The notes under the pieces: generated by a model
Told to the model about the DNA's origin: nothing
What the model saw: the letters and a program-made list of their open reading frames with translations, nothing else
The model's database searches: none
Origin: an uncultured Alistipes sp.
GTDB taxonomy: Bacteria; Bacteroidota; Bacteroidia; Bacteroidales; Rikenellaceae
Direction: 5' to 3'
Length of the DNA stretch: 31,442 nucleotides
Assembly: GCA_937911745.1 (NCBI GenBank)
Contig: CALDPX010000003.1
Location: 1-31,442, forward strand
Made by a program: the position numbers and the translations under genes
Shown here: positions 14,787 to 22,875 of the stretch, piece after piece
Numbering within the stretch: position 1 is the first letter of the stretch
Layout of the letters: every line of letters starts with the position of its first letter

Positions 14787-16758
14787 ATAACCCAAATTTA
14801 CACTCCAAACCTATGGCGTAATTTCGGGGTGGCATAGGGCGTGAAAGCACTGATTGATAGTAGGTATCGAAGAGGTTGTTAATCTCGAAGCGCAACTTAA
14901 AACGTACCTTATTTTTTAGTTCAAAATTGCGACTCACAAAAACATCGCTCAGAGAGTATGCAGGAACGCTTCCGCTCTCATATGACGTACCCGAATAGGT
15001 GGTGTATCGCTCACTATAATAGCGCCACTTGTAGTTCAGTTCCCAATCGCGCCACTCGCACCGCAGACCTGCCGAAGAGGAGTAAAGCGGAATGTAGGGA
15101 AGTTGCTTGCCATAGGAGTCGCTCTCGGTGTCGGCATTAGTCGAGGAGGTGATAGCTACGATGACATTCAACTCTATACGACTCTCCTCGTTGGGCTTGA
15201 AACCAACCTTTGCTCGCGACTCCACACCACGACTCCTCACTGCGGCAATGTTCTCGGGCGTCCAAAAGCCCTTGATGGTTGGAGTCCACATAATCCAGTC
15301 GGATATATCTGACTGATAAAGTGTTACCTTTGCACCAAAATCCCACCTTTCACGCTCCACATTGCTCTCTACACCCACATCGCAACTTACACCCTGTTCG
15401 GGACGTAGGCTGGGGTTACCACCGGGTACATAGTAGAGGTCGTTGAGTGTTGGGGCGTGATAATTCCTTGTTATGGAGCCGCTTACAATAAGCCCCCACT
15501 TGGGCACAAGTGTCGCATCCACAAAGAGAGCGGGGATGAGTGGCGACCACTCTCCATCTCTCCACTCCTCCCTAAGGCTTGCGGCAACTCCAAACCTATC
15601 GGTGGGTTTCCAGCGTGCCGACAAGAACGAAGACGCCTCCTTGCGCTGAGCCGTATAGCCCGTTGGCACAAGAGGTGCAACATCTTGGCTCTCAACGCCA
15701 AATATGGAGCCTTTGAGGTTGGCTGCCAACATCAGGCGATTGCCAATACTCCACTCTGCCGAGGTGGTGGCAAAGGCATGGTGTGTGTTGCTTGTTGCGT
15801 CAACACCATAGTCAACTGCTCCTCCGCCCTTTGAGAATTGGTAGATGTAGTGCAGCGTATTGAAGTTATAACCTGCCGATGCAGAGAGCCTTAGTCCTCC
15901 AAATGCACGCTTCCACTCCGCCACCGCACGCAAACTATTCTCATCTTGCCAAGCCTTCGTAAGATTGTCGTTGCGGTAGTCCACCGTAAGGCGCGGGATG
16001 CCCCTCGAAGAGTTTGTAAACCAAGCTTTTAGAGATATGTCGCCGATACGCTTGTTGTTCCAATAGAGTTCTTGGAGCAGATGTAGGTCACAATATCCGC
16101 AGTTGGTGTTATATTCCAGAGGATGCCCAACCTTATCGTAGTTTACATACGGAAAGTCGTTCTTGGATGCCGAGTTGAGCACTCGTGTTGTGGAATGCCA
16201 CTGCTCCGAACCCCAATCAACCCGCAAAAATTCATCGTGGGTGGAGAACGATGCGAGGTTTTGAACGTACTGAATACCACGCTGTTGTCCTTTTTGTGGT
16301 GTGGTCGAAAGCACAATCGCACCACCCAATCCACCGCCAGCGGAATTGACCGATGATGCACCATAAAAGACCTCGCTATTATCCACAAAGTAGGAGGGTA
16401 TAAGCGAAAAGTCGGTCATACCGAGCATTGGACTACCGAGTTCTATGCCGTTCCAGCTCACCGAAGTGTGCGAAGGTGCAGTACCTCTCAGTGAGGCGGT
16501 GGCGAGTGTGGCTCTGCCCGATGATTTTATAAATACGGTGCTGTTTTGTGCCAACACCTCCGCCATCGAAGCCGAGAGGTTCTCTTTGAGCACCGCCTCG
16601 CTGAGGATACTCTTCTGGATTCCGATGTCGCGCAGTGAGCGAGCACCACGAACAACAACCTCCTCCATCTCTATGGTACGCAAAGAGTCTGCCTGCTGGG
16701 CTCTCGAAAACCCAGCACTCACAAGTAGGCATAAAGCACAGATAATCAACCTTTTCAT
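14785..16758 (-). CDS. btuB: TonB-dependent vitamin B12 receptor
   Basis: An outer-membrane receptor of 657 residues that would import corrinoids with TonB energy. The signal peptide runs to about residue 20 (LLVSAGFSRAQ). A TonB-box-like segment (IEMEEVVVRGARS) precedes the plug domain, which carries LRGTAPSHTSVSWNGIEL, VFYGASSVNSAGGGLGGAIVL and other typical plug motifs to about residue 150. The C-terminal half is a beta-barrel ending LECKFGL, with a FEINNLFDTYYQ motif near the end as in BtuB-like receptors. Specificity for B12 is inferred from the cobalamin riboswitch upstream and from btuG 31 nt before it. The gene has no SusD partner. Confidence 0.9.
   Translation of the reverse strand: MKRLIICALCLLVSAGFSRAQQADSLRTIEMEEVVVRGARSLRDIGIQKSILSEAVLKENLSASMAEVLAQNSTVFIKSSGRATLATASLRGTAPSHTSVSWNGIELGSPMLGMTDFSLIPSYFVDNSEVFYGASSVNSAGGGLGGAIVLSTTPQKGQQRGIQYVQNLASFSTHDEFLRVDWGSEQWHSTTRVLNSASKNDFPYVNYDKVGHPLEYNTNCGYCDLHLLQELYWNNKRIGDISLKAWFTNSSRGIPRLTVDYRNDNLTKAWQDENSLRAVAEWKRAFGGLRLSASAGYNFNTLHYIYQFSKGGGAVDYGVDATSNTHHAFATTSAEWSIGNRLMLAANLKGSIFGVESQDVAPLVPTGYTAQRKEASSFLSARWKPTDRFGVAASLREEWRDGEWSPLIPALFVDATLVPKWGLIVSGSITRNYHAPTLNDLYYVPGGNPSLRPEQGVSCDVGVESNVERERWDFGAKVTLYQSDISDWIMWTPTIKGFWTPENIAAVRSRGVESRAKVGFKPNEESRIELNVIVAITSSTNADTESDSYGKQLPYIPLYSSSAGLRCEWRDWELNYKWRYYSERYTTYSGTSYESGSVPAYSLSDVFVSRNFELKNKVRFKLRFEINNLFDTYYQSVLSRPMPPRNYAIGLECKFGL
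14900..14915. repeat. AAACGTACCTTATTTT motif inside the btuB coding region
   Basis: Identical over 16 nt to the copy at 14771. On the coding strand it encodes part of LKNKVRF near the C-terminus of BtuB, so the repeat tolerates or uses the coding frame. Confidence 0.65.
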
Positions 16759-16763
16759 CTCTC

Positions 16764-16790
16764 AAACGTACCTTAAAAATGTACCTTATT
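16764..16790. repeat. Two tandem GTACCTTA motifs between btuG and btuB
   Basis: AAACGTACCTTAAAAATGTACCTTATTT lies between the btuG stop (16790) and btuB start (16758), as a direct pair 15-16 nt apart. It is the third place where the motif follows a stop codon on the minus strand. Confidence 0.65.
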
Positions 16791-17875
16791 TATTCGCTGA
16801 AAAATGCGAACTTCGAGGGCAACAATCCAACCTCAAAAGTGTCTATCAACTCTCCCTTGGAACTATACCTAAGCACCTCGCCATTGGACACATAGTCCTT
16901 CGCATCGGCAATGTAGATATCCTCGCTTACAGGGTCGATACCTATGCCATATTGCCCCCAGCCCTCGATGGCGATGAGTGGCTCGGCGGGCAGTTCGCCC
17001 ACAGCAACATCAATAGCCCAAACTGCATCATAGATGAAATAGAGGGTGTCGCCCTCGCCATTGATACCCAATCGAGAACGGAAATATCCACCCGGCTCGA
17101 AGGTATGCGTCTTGGTTGCAGCAAAGGTCTCGGCATCTATCCTCCATAGCGATGGGGCCTCCATCTCAACCCCTTCGGGCAGAGAACTATACTCGTTTCC
17201 GCCGTCGCACACAACCCATAAGGTATCGTTCTTGTCGAGCACCATAGAATAGGGTTGAACACCAACCTCAAAGGTCTTTATCTGCTCGTCGGTGTCGGTA
17301 TCCAAGACTGTGATTTTGTGGTCGTTACTCCACGAGGCAATGAAGAGTCTGTCGCCCCATACGACCATCTGCTCCGAGCCTACCACCCCTTCGAGAGAGA
17401 TGCTTCCCGTGCGTTCCAAAGTGCGAGGATCGAAAGTGATGAGTTCGTTGGTGTACATCTGAGAGATGTAACCCTTTGTGCCCGAAGCGTCTATGGCAAT
17501 AAAGCGGGGCGAAGTGAGATCGTCAATCATACCTTTTACCTCTCCCGTTGTGCGGTCCAAGGCGAAGACCACGCCCGAATTATTAACCACCACAAACAGC
17601 AGCCCGTTGTACATATAGAGCGACTGCCCCACATCGCCAAGCCTTGCATCGTTGGCACTGCTGAAAACATCTGCTGTAACCTCACGGCTCTCGGGATTGT
17701 AGTGCCATAGTGAAGAGTTGCCAGCTCCATAGGAGCCCTCGCAAAGCACAAATAGACCACCATCATAGTCAACAGTGGCTTCTTCATTGGGTTTTTGTTC
17801 CTCCTCGGAGGGGTTGCAGCTGCCCAGCACAAAGAGTGCTACCAAAATACACGAAATCCTAAATAACTTTTTCAT
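16790..17875 (-). CDS. btuG: Surface B12-binding beta-propeller lipoprotein BtuG-like
   Basis: BtuG proteins of Bacteroides bind cobalamin at the cell surface with very high affinity and pass it to BtuB. This 361-residue protein has a lipobox VLGSC with C20, followed by NPSEEEQ, an acidic start resembling the Bacteroidota surface-export signal. The rest is a YncE-like beta-propeller (DUF5074-type). Blades are marked by GGLFVLCEGSYGAGNSSLWHY, LFVVVNNSGVVFALDRTTGE, SPRFIAIDASGTKGYISQ, EVGVQPYSMVLDKNDTLWVV and GIGIDPVSEDIYIADAK. It is the first gene after the cobalamin riboswitch and precedes btuB by 31 nt. B12 specificity is inferred from fold and context. Confidence 0.87.
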   Translation of the reverse strand: MKKLFRISCILVALFVLGSCNPSEEEQKPNEEATVDYDGGLFVLCEGSYGAGNSSLWHYNPESREVTADVFSSANDARLGDVGQSLYMYNGLLFVVVNNSGVVFALDRTTGEVKGMIDDLTSPRFIAIDASGTKGYISQMYTNELITFDPRTLERTGSISLEGVVGSEQMVVWGDRLFIASWSNDHKITVLDTDTDEQIKTFEVGVQPYSMVLDKNDTLWVVCDGGNEYSSLPEGVEMEAPSLWRIDAETFAATKTHTFEPGGYFRSRLGINGEGDTLYFIYDAVWAIDVAVGELPAEPLIAIEGWGQYGIGIDPVSEDIYIADAKDYVSNGEVLRYSSKGELIDTFEVGLLPSKFAFFSE

Positions 17876-18043
17876 CTTTTTTGTTGAAGTTAGTTAGTGA
17901 AACATAAAACAAGTACTCCCGCTTGCGGTTTTTGCTGCGAGCGGTCTCTTGTTTGTGCTTTTGTGTTTTGCTTGTCTGGTGCCTCGACACCTCTTAGAAT
18001 CTACACGAAAACCTCCCATTCGCCGCAGGAGCAATCCCATTTT

Positions 18044-18236
18044 CGATGTGGCAGGTCTTCTGACTCGCCTCACTCTCGGACCGCCTTCCCAATGGTGTGC
18101 ACCCCATCAGTGACGTAGTGTAGATTTGTCCGAGAGCCTGAACTCCAAGCATTTAGGAGTCGAGGCATACAGCAGCGGGAACTGTTGCCGATTCTCACGG
18201 CATTCCCTGTTAGTCCCTATTGCGGGAACCACATCG
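18044..18236 (-). promoter_or_regulatory. Cobalamin riboswitch
   Basis: On the minus strand the P1 stem pairs CGATGTGG (18229-18236) with CCACATCG (18044-18051). Between them are the class features: GCCGTGAGAATCGGC near 18195, CCCGCTGCTGTA, the TCACTG segment, TGGGAAGGC, and the 3' box GTCAGAAGACCTGCC (B12 box). About 170 nt separate it from the btuG ATG at 17875. That leader contains CCGCTCGC/GCAAGCGG and GGTGTC-GA-GGCACC hairpins, which could form the expression platform. It should repress btuG-btuB when cobalamin is plentiful. Confidence 0.93.
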
Positions 18237-18240
18237 GTGA

Positions 18241-18248
18241 CAAAGGTA
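18241..18248 (-). promoter_or_regulatory. -7 box of the riboswitch-btuGB transcript
   Basis: TACCTTTG on the minus strand, 5 nt before the aptamer P1 stem. This implies the transcript starts almost at the aptamer. A -33 TTG at normal spacing is not evident. Confidence 0.6.
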
Positions 18249-18291
18249 AACAAAAAAAGTGTTGGTTGTGCTTGAAATCGGAAAAATTATT

Positions 18292-18299
18292 TACCTTTG
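18292..18299 (+). promoter_or_regulatory. -7 box of tRNA-Leu
   Basis: TACCTTTG lies 13 nt before the tRNA 5' end. TTG candidates lie at 17-nt (18272-18274) and 23-nt (18266-18268) spacing, neither ideal. It is divergent from the riboswitch promoter. Confidence 0.6.
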
Positions 18300-18312
18300 C
18301 GCCACAAACACT

Positions 18313-18394
18313 GCGGAGATGGCGTAATTGGTAGCCGCGCCAGACTTAGGATCTGGTGGCGAGAGCCGTGTGGGTTCGAGTCCCACTCCCCGCA
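18313..18394 (+). tRNA. tRNA-Leu (UAG)
   Basis: An 82-nt class II tRNA. The acceptor begins GCGGAGA, the anticodon stem-loop CCAGA-CTTAGGA-TCTGG has anticodon UAG, the long variable arm contains GGC-GAGA-GCC, and the T-arm is GTGGG-TTCGAGT-CCCAC. The acceptor stem has one mismatch (A5 opposite C68). CCA is not encoded. Confidence 0.93.
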
Positions 18395-18395
18395 C

Positions 18396-18429
18396 AAAAA
18401 GGAGCCGAATGTGTCGGCTCCTTTTTTTT
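18396..18429 (+). terminator. Terminator of tRNA-Leu
   Basis: AAAAAGGAGCCGA, loop ATGTG, then TCGGCTCC and T8. The stem can be extended outward by CACTCCCCGCAC (18384-18395) pairing with GTGCGGGGAGTG (18430-18441), which includes the tRNA 3' end. Confidence 0.85.
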
Positions 18430-18700
18430 GTGCGGGGAGTGAGTGTTCGACCACCCCTCCGCCCTGCGGGCACCTCCCCTTTCGTAGGGGAGATTATTGA
18501 TAGGGAGTCGTGATAGTGTTGGCTCCTTTTTTCGTGCGGGGAGAGAGTGTTCGACCACCCCTCCGCCCTACGGGCACCTCCCCTTTCGTAGGGGAGATTA
18601 TTGATAGGGAGTCGCAATTGTGTCGGCTCCTTTTTTTGTGCGGGGAGAGAGTGTTCGACCACCCCTCCGCCCTATGGGCACCTTCTCCATTGTAGGATAG
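18411..18700. repeat. 105-bp tandem repeat array (2.8 copies) after tRNA-Leu
   Basis: Copies start at 18411, 18516 and 18620 (period 105 then 104). Each has GTGTYGGCTCC, a T-tract, GTGCGGGGAG, TGTTCGACCACCCCTCCGCC, GGGCACC, and (copies 1 and 2) CTCCCC-TTTCGTA-GGGGAG with ATTATTGATAGGGAGTCG. The third copy decays after GGGCACCTTCTCC. Each unit keeps an inverted copy of the tRNA-Leu 3' end. ORFs over it are translated repeats. Confidence 0.88.
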
Positions 18701-18957
18701 ATGGATTAAAGACACCTCTTTTTGAAAGGTTTCTTTGCGTTTTTCACAACATGCCCCCCAAAAAAAACACACAAATATGATTTTGATTTGTGTCTTTTTT
18801 GTTTCGATATTCGTGTCGAATATAAATTTCATGAGGCTATATTGAAGTTCTTAATCTTCATCCGCAGCCACGCTCTGGTTCGATGTGGATTTTGGGTAGA
18901 GAGTTTGATTGGAGTGCGGATTTACATGCAACGTATTACAAATCCGAGAATAAAAAG

Positions 18958-18987
18958 AAGGCGCAATCCTATTCGAGATTGCGCCTT
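18958..18987 (-). terminator. Terminator of the YitT-family gene
   Basis: On the minus strand: AAGGCGCAATC, 8-nt loop, GATTGCGCCTT, then CTTTTTATT. It is 11 bp and perfect, 22 nt after the gene. The 18701-18957 stretch shows no gene. Confidence 0.85.
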
Positions 18988-19008
18988 CCTTGTGTGAAAG
19001 AGGGGTAC

Positions 19009-19962
19009 TTAGGCGTTGGTGTTCTCGTCAACTTCGAACTTCTTGAAGCCGTCACCGTAGGTCTCGTGGGCATCAACCACAACAACAAACGACTGCTCGT
19101 CAATCTCGCGGAGTTTGCTCTTAACGGCGGCAATCTCTTTGCGGCTAACTACAAGGAAGAGCATATTGCGATCCTTGTCAGTGTACATACCGCTCGATTT
19201 GATGTAGGTGCCGCCCCTGCCCAGCTCGTGGAGGATATATTGCTTGATCTCTTCGTTCTTCTCGGAGATGACAAAGAGTAGTTTTTCGTAGGTTGCGCCA
19301 TCCAATACAAAGTCAACAGCCTTGCTACTTACAAAGATGCTAACGAGCGAGTAGAGGGGCAGCAGCCAATCCTGGAAGCGGAGCATACCGATAACCACGA
19401 TGGTACTCTCAACCATCACCATTGCGGTTGAGAACTTCATCTTGCAGAACTTGCTGATAATCATCGACACGATGTCCGTACCACCCGAGGTTGCACCTCC
19501 TCGGATGATGATACCCACACCCGCACCAATCAGCAGACCGCCGAAAATGGCTGCCATAAGGGGGTCGTCGGCAAAGTTAAACGAGGTGGCAATCCATCCA
19601 TTGTCGTAGTAGGGACCCTCGCCCAACCACGAGGTGAGACCATTCATTACCAGTGGCGATATGAGTGCGGCATAGATGGTTTTGGCACCAAAACTGCCAC
19701 CAAATACCAGCAAGCCGATAATCATCAGCGGAACATCGAACATGAAGCCGAACGTACCGGTGGGAATGGAGGGGAAGATGTCGTGAAGAACACGACCGAG
19801 ACCATATACACCGCCAGGGATAATTTTGTAGGGGTTGGTGAAGAGGGCGAAACCTGCCGACATAACAACCACACCGATGGTTACAACCAACCACGAAATA
19901 AGGTTTTTGACCGTGAAAAACTCCTTCGCATTGAAGGCCTTGAATTTGATTTTTGCGCTCAT
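19009..19962 (-). CDS. YitT family membrane protein with DUF2179 domain
   Basis: The 317-residue protein has five or more hydrophobic segments in its first 220 residues (e.g. WLVVTIGVVVMSAGFALF at about 24-41, and GLLIGAGVGIIIRGGATSGG around 140-160). It keeps the YitT motifs NPYKIIPGGVYGLG and GATSGGTDIVSMI. A soluble C-terminal DUF2179 domain (about 220-317) starts YEKLLFVISEKNEEIKQYI and has GRGGTYIKSSGMYTDKDRN. The family is widespread; function is not established. It lies alone on the minus strand with its own terminator. Confidence 0.92.
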   Translation of the reverse strand: MSAKIKFKAFNAKEFFTVKNLISWLVVTIGVVVMSAGFALFTNPYKIIPGGVYGLGRVLHDIFPSIPTGTFGFMFDVPLMIIGLLVFGGSFGAKTIYAALISPLVMNGLTSWLGEGPYYDNGWIATSFNFADDPLMAAIFGGLLIGAGVGIIIRGGATSGGTDIVSMIISKFCKMKFSTAMVMVESTIVVIGMLRFQDWLLPLYSLVSIFVSSKAVDFVLDGATYEKLLFVISEKNEEIKQYILHELGRGGTYIKSSGMYTDKDRNMLFLVVSRKEIAAVKSKLREIDEQSFVVVVDAHETYGDGFKKFEVDENTNA

Positions 19963-20003
19963 AATTTTATTAGTAGTAGAAGTTAGTTACAAATTCCAAA
20001 CGA

Positions 20004-20011
20004 CAAAGATA
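20004..20011 (-). promoter_or_regulatory. -7 box of the YitT-family gene
   Basis: TATCTTTG on the minus strand, 41 nt upstream of the start codon. No clear TTG partner. Confidence 0.5.
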
Positions 20012-20226
20012 GTATTTTTGTTAAATACTCATACGCTTCTGCCCGAAATTTGTTTTATATTAAACCTAAGCAATGCCACACGGTTCCCCGAAGACCATGT
20101 TGCCAAATGCGAATAAACACTGCTGTTGGTGGTGATTTTTTCGGTTGGGTATCGTAGCAAAAGGCATAAAAACCACACCTTCCAATCCAAGGTGTCGGCA
20201 AAAATGAAAAATTTGCAAAAAATGTG

Positions 20227-20234
20227 TATCTTTG
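20227..20234 (+). promoter_or_regulatory. -7 box of plsY
   Basis: TATCTTTG matches TAnnTTTG and lies 75 nt before the plsY ATG. The rest of the spacer 19963-20226 holds only a small hairpin ACACCTT/AAGGTGT (20176-20197). Confidence 0.5.
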
Positions 20235-20309
20235 TCTTTGCTATTGTTTTGGTACAAAATAAATAGAAGTCCTGTTTTTGCAACAATACGGAGTAAAATT
20301 AGTTTAGAG

Positions 20310-20954
20310 ATGAGTTGGATAACAATACTACTACTTGTGGTAGGAGCCTACCTTTTGGGCTCCATTCCGAGTGCCGTGTGGATCGGCAAAATTTTCTATG
20401 GCGTGGATGTGCGCACCAAGGGAAGTGGCAATGCTGGCACTACAAACGTGTTGAGAGTTTTGGGTGCAAAAGCGGCACTCCCTGTCTTTGTTATCGACAT
20501 TTTGAAGGGTTATGCAGCCGTTTCGCTTGCATCGCTGGGTGGCTTTGCGCCCGATACACCCCAATACCTATACCTCAAAATAGCCCTCTGCCTTGTGGTG
20601 GTTTTGGGACATATGTATCCTATTTTTGCGGGCTTCAAGGGGGGCAAAGGTGTGGCAACCCTTGTGGGCTGTATGTTTGCCTTTTCGGTGGGTGGCATAT
20701 TGCTTGCACTTGCGACCTTTGTGGTGATTGTTGCCACTACCCACTATGTGTCGGTGGGTTCGATGGTTGGCGGACTGCTATTACCTTTCTACTCGGCACT
20801 ATGTGGCGATAGTAGCCCCATATTGATGATTTTTATGGCTTTTGTGTCGCTACTACTCTTCTATACCCACCGCTCCAACATTGGGCGATTGCTGCACGGC
20901 ACAGAGAATAAAACTTACCTTTTTGGGCGTAGTAAACATAACGAGCCTAAGTAG
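20310..20954 (+). CDS. plsY: Acyl-phosphate:glycerol-3-phosphate acyltransferase
   Basis: PlsY transfers the acyl group from acyl-phosphate to glycerol 3-phosphate, the first acylation in phospholipid synthesis, in the inner membrane. The ATG at 20310 (MSWITILLLVVGAYLLGSIP) gives 214 residues, the usual length; the open frame upstream is in the leader. The three PlsY motifs are seen: GSIPSAVWIGK (17-27), KGSGNAGTTNVLR (37-49) and GHMYPIFAGFKGGKGVAT (100-117). Several transmembrane helices alternate with them. The next gene encodes an acyl-CoA synthetase, but it has its own promoter. Confidence 0.95.
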   Translation: MSWITILLLVVGAYLLGSIPSAVWIGKIFYGVDVRTKGSGNAGTTNVLRVLGAKAALPVFVIDILKGYAAVSLASLGGFAPDTPQYLYLKIALCLVVVLGHMYPIFAGFKGGKGVATLVGCMFAFSVGGILLALATFVVIVATTHYVSVGSMVGGLLLPFYSALCGDSSPILMIFMAFVSLLLFYTHRSNIGRLLHGTENKTYLFGRSKHNEPK

Positions 20955-20962
20955 TGTGTGAT

Positions 20963-20994
20963 TTTGGAGGATGTGTCGGACACAACTATCTTTG
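20963..20994 (+). promoter_or_regulatory. Promoter of the acyl-CoA synthetase gene
   Basis: TTTG (20963-20966) and TATCTTTG (20987-20994) are exactly 20 nt apart. A leader of about 95 nt precedes the ATG at 21096. Confidence 0.8.
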
Positions 20995-21095
20995 CCTCCG
21001 CAAAACAGACAACACGAGAGAGAATTTGCCCCCGCTGCCCGCCATTGGAAGGGCGGAGGGTAGAGCAAAGTTACAAAACATAAAAGTGATTTTTT

Positions 21096-22757
21096 ATGCT
21101 GCGAGAGAATTTAATCAGAATTTATGAGCAGAGTTTTCGTGACAACCGCGAACTCCCTGCGCTAACCGACTACTTCAAGAAGGAGACCTTCTCTTATTAC
21201 GAGATGGCAAAGGAGGTTGCAAAACTCCACCTACTTTTTGAGCAGTGCGGTATCCAGAAGGGCGACAAAATAGCCCTCATTGGTCGTAATAACCCCCGAT
21301 GGGTTATCACCTATGTTGCGACCATCACATATGGTGCGGTAATTGTCCCTATTTTGCAGGACTTCAACCCCAACGACATCAACCACATCATCAACCACTC
21401 CGAGTCGAAATTGCTCTTCTTGGGCGACACTTTTTGGGATGTTATCGACGAGGATAGGGTACCTGCCATTAAGGCTGTGTTCTCGCTTACCGACTTCCGC
21501 TGTATCTTTGAGCGCGAGGGCGAGGATATTGCCACTTTCCAGAAGAATATCGTCAAGCACTACCGCGCGCGCTATCCCCGCGGTTTCTCTGCCGATGATA
21601 TTAAGTATCCCGAGGTGGACAACGATGAGGTCTGCCTACTGAGCTACACAAGTGGCTCAACAGGTTTCAGCAAGGGTGTTATGCTTACCGTAAACAACCT
21701 TACTGCACAATTGGTATATGTACTGCCTAAGAAATACCACTTCCGTGGCTCGCGCGTGCTGTGCTTCCTGCCTTTGGCACACGCCTTTGGTGCGGCAATT
21801 GATATGCTCTGCTCGCTCGGCGCGGGTACGCACGTTACCCTCTTGGGCAAGATTCCTTCGCCTAAAATCCTTATTGAGGCTATGGCGGAGGTGCGCCCCC
21901 ATGTCATCTGCTCGGTGCCTATGATTATCGAGAAGGTGGTCAAAAAACAGATATTCCCCATTCTGGGTAGCGGTCTGATGAAAACTGCGCTCTCCATTCC
22001 TCTGATTGACAATGTGGTATATGCGCAAATCCGCAAAAAACTTGTGGCTACAATGGGTGGCGAGTTCTACGAATTTATTGTTGGCGGTGCTGCACTCAAT
22101 GCAGAGGTTGAGGAGTTCCTCCACCGCATCAAATTCCCCATCACCGTGGGCTACGGTATGACCGAGTGCGGACCCCTCATCAGCCACCGACTCTACGCCG
22201 ATGGTTACATACCAACCTCGGCAGGTAGGATTATTACCGATTTTTGTGAATGTCGTGTTCTTTCGCCCGACCCTGCACACATACCGGGTGAGATTCTCAT
22301 TCGTGGCGAGCAGGTTATGAAGGGATACTACAAGAATCCCGAGGCTACGGCTCAGGCTATTGACGAGGAGGGCTGGCTCCATACGGGCGATATGGGTACC
22401 GTTGATGCAGACCACAACATCTTCCTCAGAGGTCGTAGCAAGACCATGATTCTTATGAGCGGAGGTCAGAACGTCTATCCTGAGGAGATTGAGGCGAAAC
22501 TCAATAACCTTGCCTACGTTTTGGAGAGCCTTGTTGTTGAGCGCGATGGCAAACTTGTGGCACTTGTGGTGCCCGACTATGAGCAGTTGGATGCTGCGGG
22601 CATCCCCCACTCGCAGTTGCAGGAACTCATGAACGAAACCCTCAAAGAACTCAATACCCTCGTGGCAAGTTACGAGAAGGTGGCGCAGATTGAGTTGCGA
22701 CCCACCGAGTTCGAGAAGACTCCCAAGAAGTCTATCAAACGCTTCCTCTACCGATAG
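21096..22757 (+). CDS. AMP-dependent long-chain acyl-CoA synthetase (FadD-like)
   Basis: An ANL-superfamily enzyme of 553 residues that activates a carboxylic acid, probably a fatty acid, via acyl-AMP to the CoA thioester. Motifs: YTSGSTGFSKGV (184-195, P-loop), GYGMTECGP (352-360), GWLHTGDMG (426-434), FLRGRSKTMI (443-452), QNVYPEEIE (458-466) and the C-terminal catalytic-lysine region KTPKKSIKRFLY (541-552). Length suits the long-chain acyl-CoA synthetase group, and plsY lies just upstream, which supports a role in phospholipid acyl supply. The substrate is not determined by sequence. Confidence 0.92.
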   Translation: MLRENLIRIYEQSFRDNRELPALTDYFKKETFSYYEMAKEVAKLHLLFEQCGIQKGDKIALIGRNNPRWVITYVATITYGAVIVPILQDFNPNDINHIINHSESKLLFLGDTFWDVIDEDRVPAIKAVFSLTDFRCIFEREGEDIATFQKNIVKHYRARYPRGFSADDIKYPEVDNDEVCLLSYTSGSTGFSKGVMLTVNNLTAQLVYVLPKKYHFRGSRVLCFLPLAHAFGAAIDMLCSLGAGTHVTLLGKIPSPKILIEAMAEVRPHVICSVPMIIEKVVKKQIFPILGSGLMKTALSIPLIDNVVYAQIRKKLVATMGGEFYEFIVGGAALNAEVEEFLHRIKFPITVGYGMTECGPLISHRLYADGYIPTSAGRIITDFCECRVLSPDPAHIPGEILIRGEQVMKGYYKNPEATAQAIDEEGWLHTGDMGTVDADHNIFLRGRSKTMILMSGGQNVYPEEIEAKLNNLAYVLESLVVERDGKLVALVVPDYEQLDAAGIPHSQLQELMNETLKELNTLVASYEKVAQIELRPTEFEKTPKKSIKRFLYR

Positions 22758-22875
22758 TACATCTTGTTGGTGCTTTTTGCACCAAACTTCAAGTGGCGAC
22801 CTTCCTCATTTGCGCTTAGCAAACTGCGGAGGTCGCCCTTTCGTTTGGCACAAAAATCCCTCAACAATCTGCACT
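22758..22875 (+). repeat. Stop-adjacent extragenic repeat, copy B
   Basis: It begins at the base after the stop codon of the acyl-CoA synthetase gene. It has the GGTGC-T5-GCACC hairpin (22769-22783), a core stem GGCGACC/GGTCGCC (22795-22801 with 22831-22837), inner loop CTTCCTCATTTGC...GCAAACTGCGGA, and TTTGGCACAAAAATCCC. Partial right halves recur after it (near 23009-23036). Confidence 0.8.

Noticed and set aside
18291..18832. Minus- and plus-strand ORFs with repeated VEHSLPAQKKEPT-like units
   Set aside because: Translated tRNA and 105-bp tandem repeats; the same unit is open in several frames.
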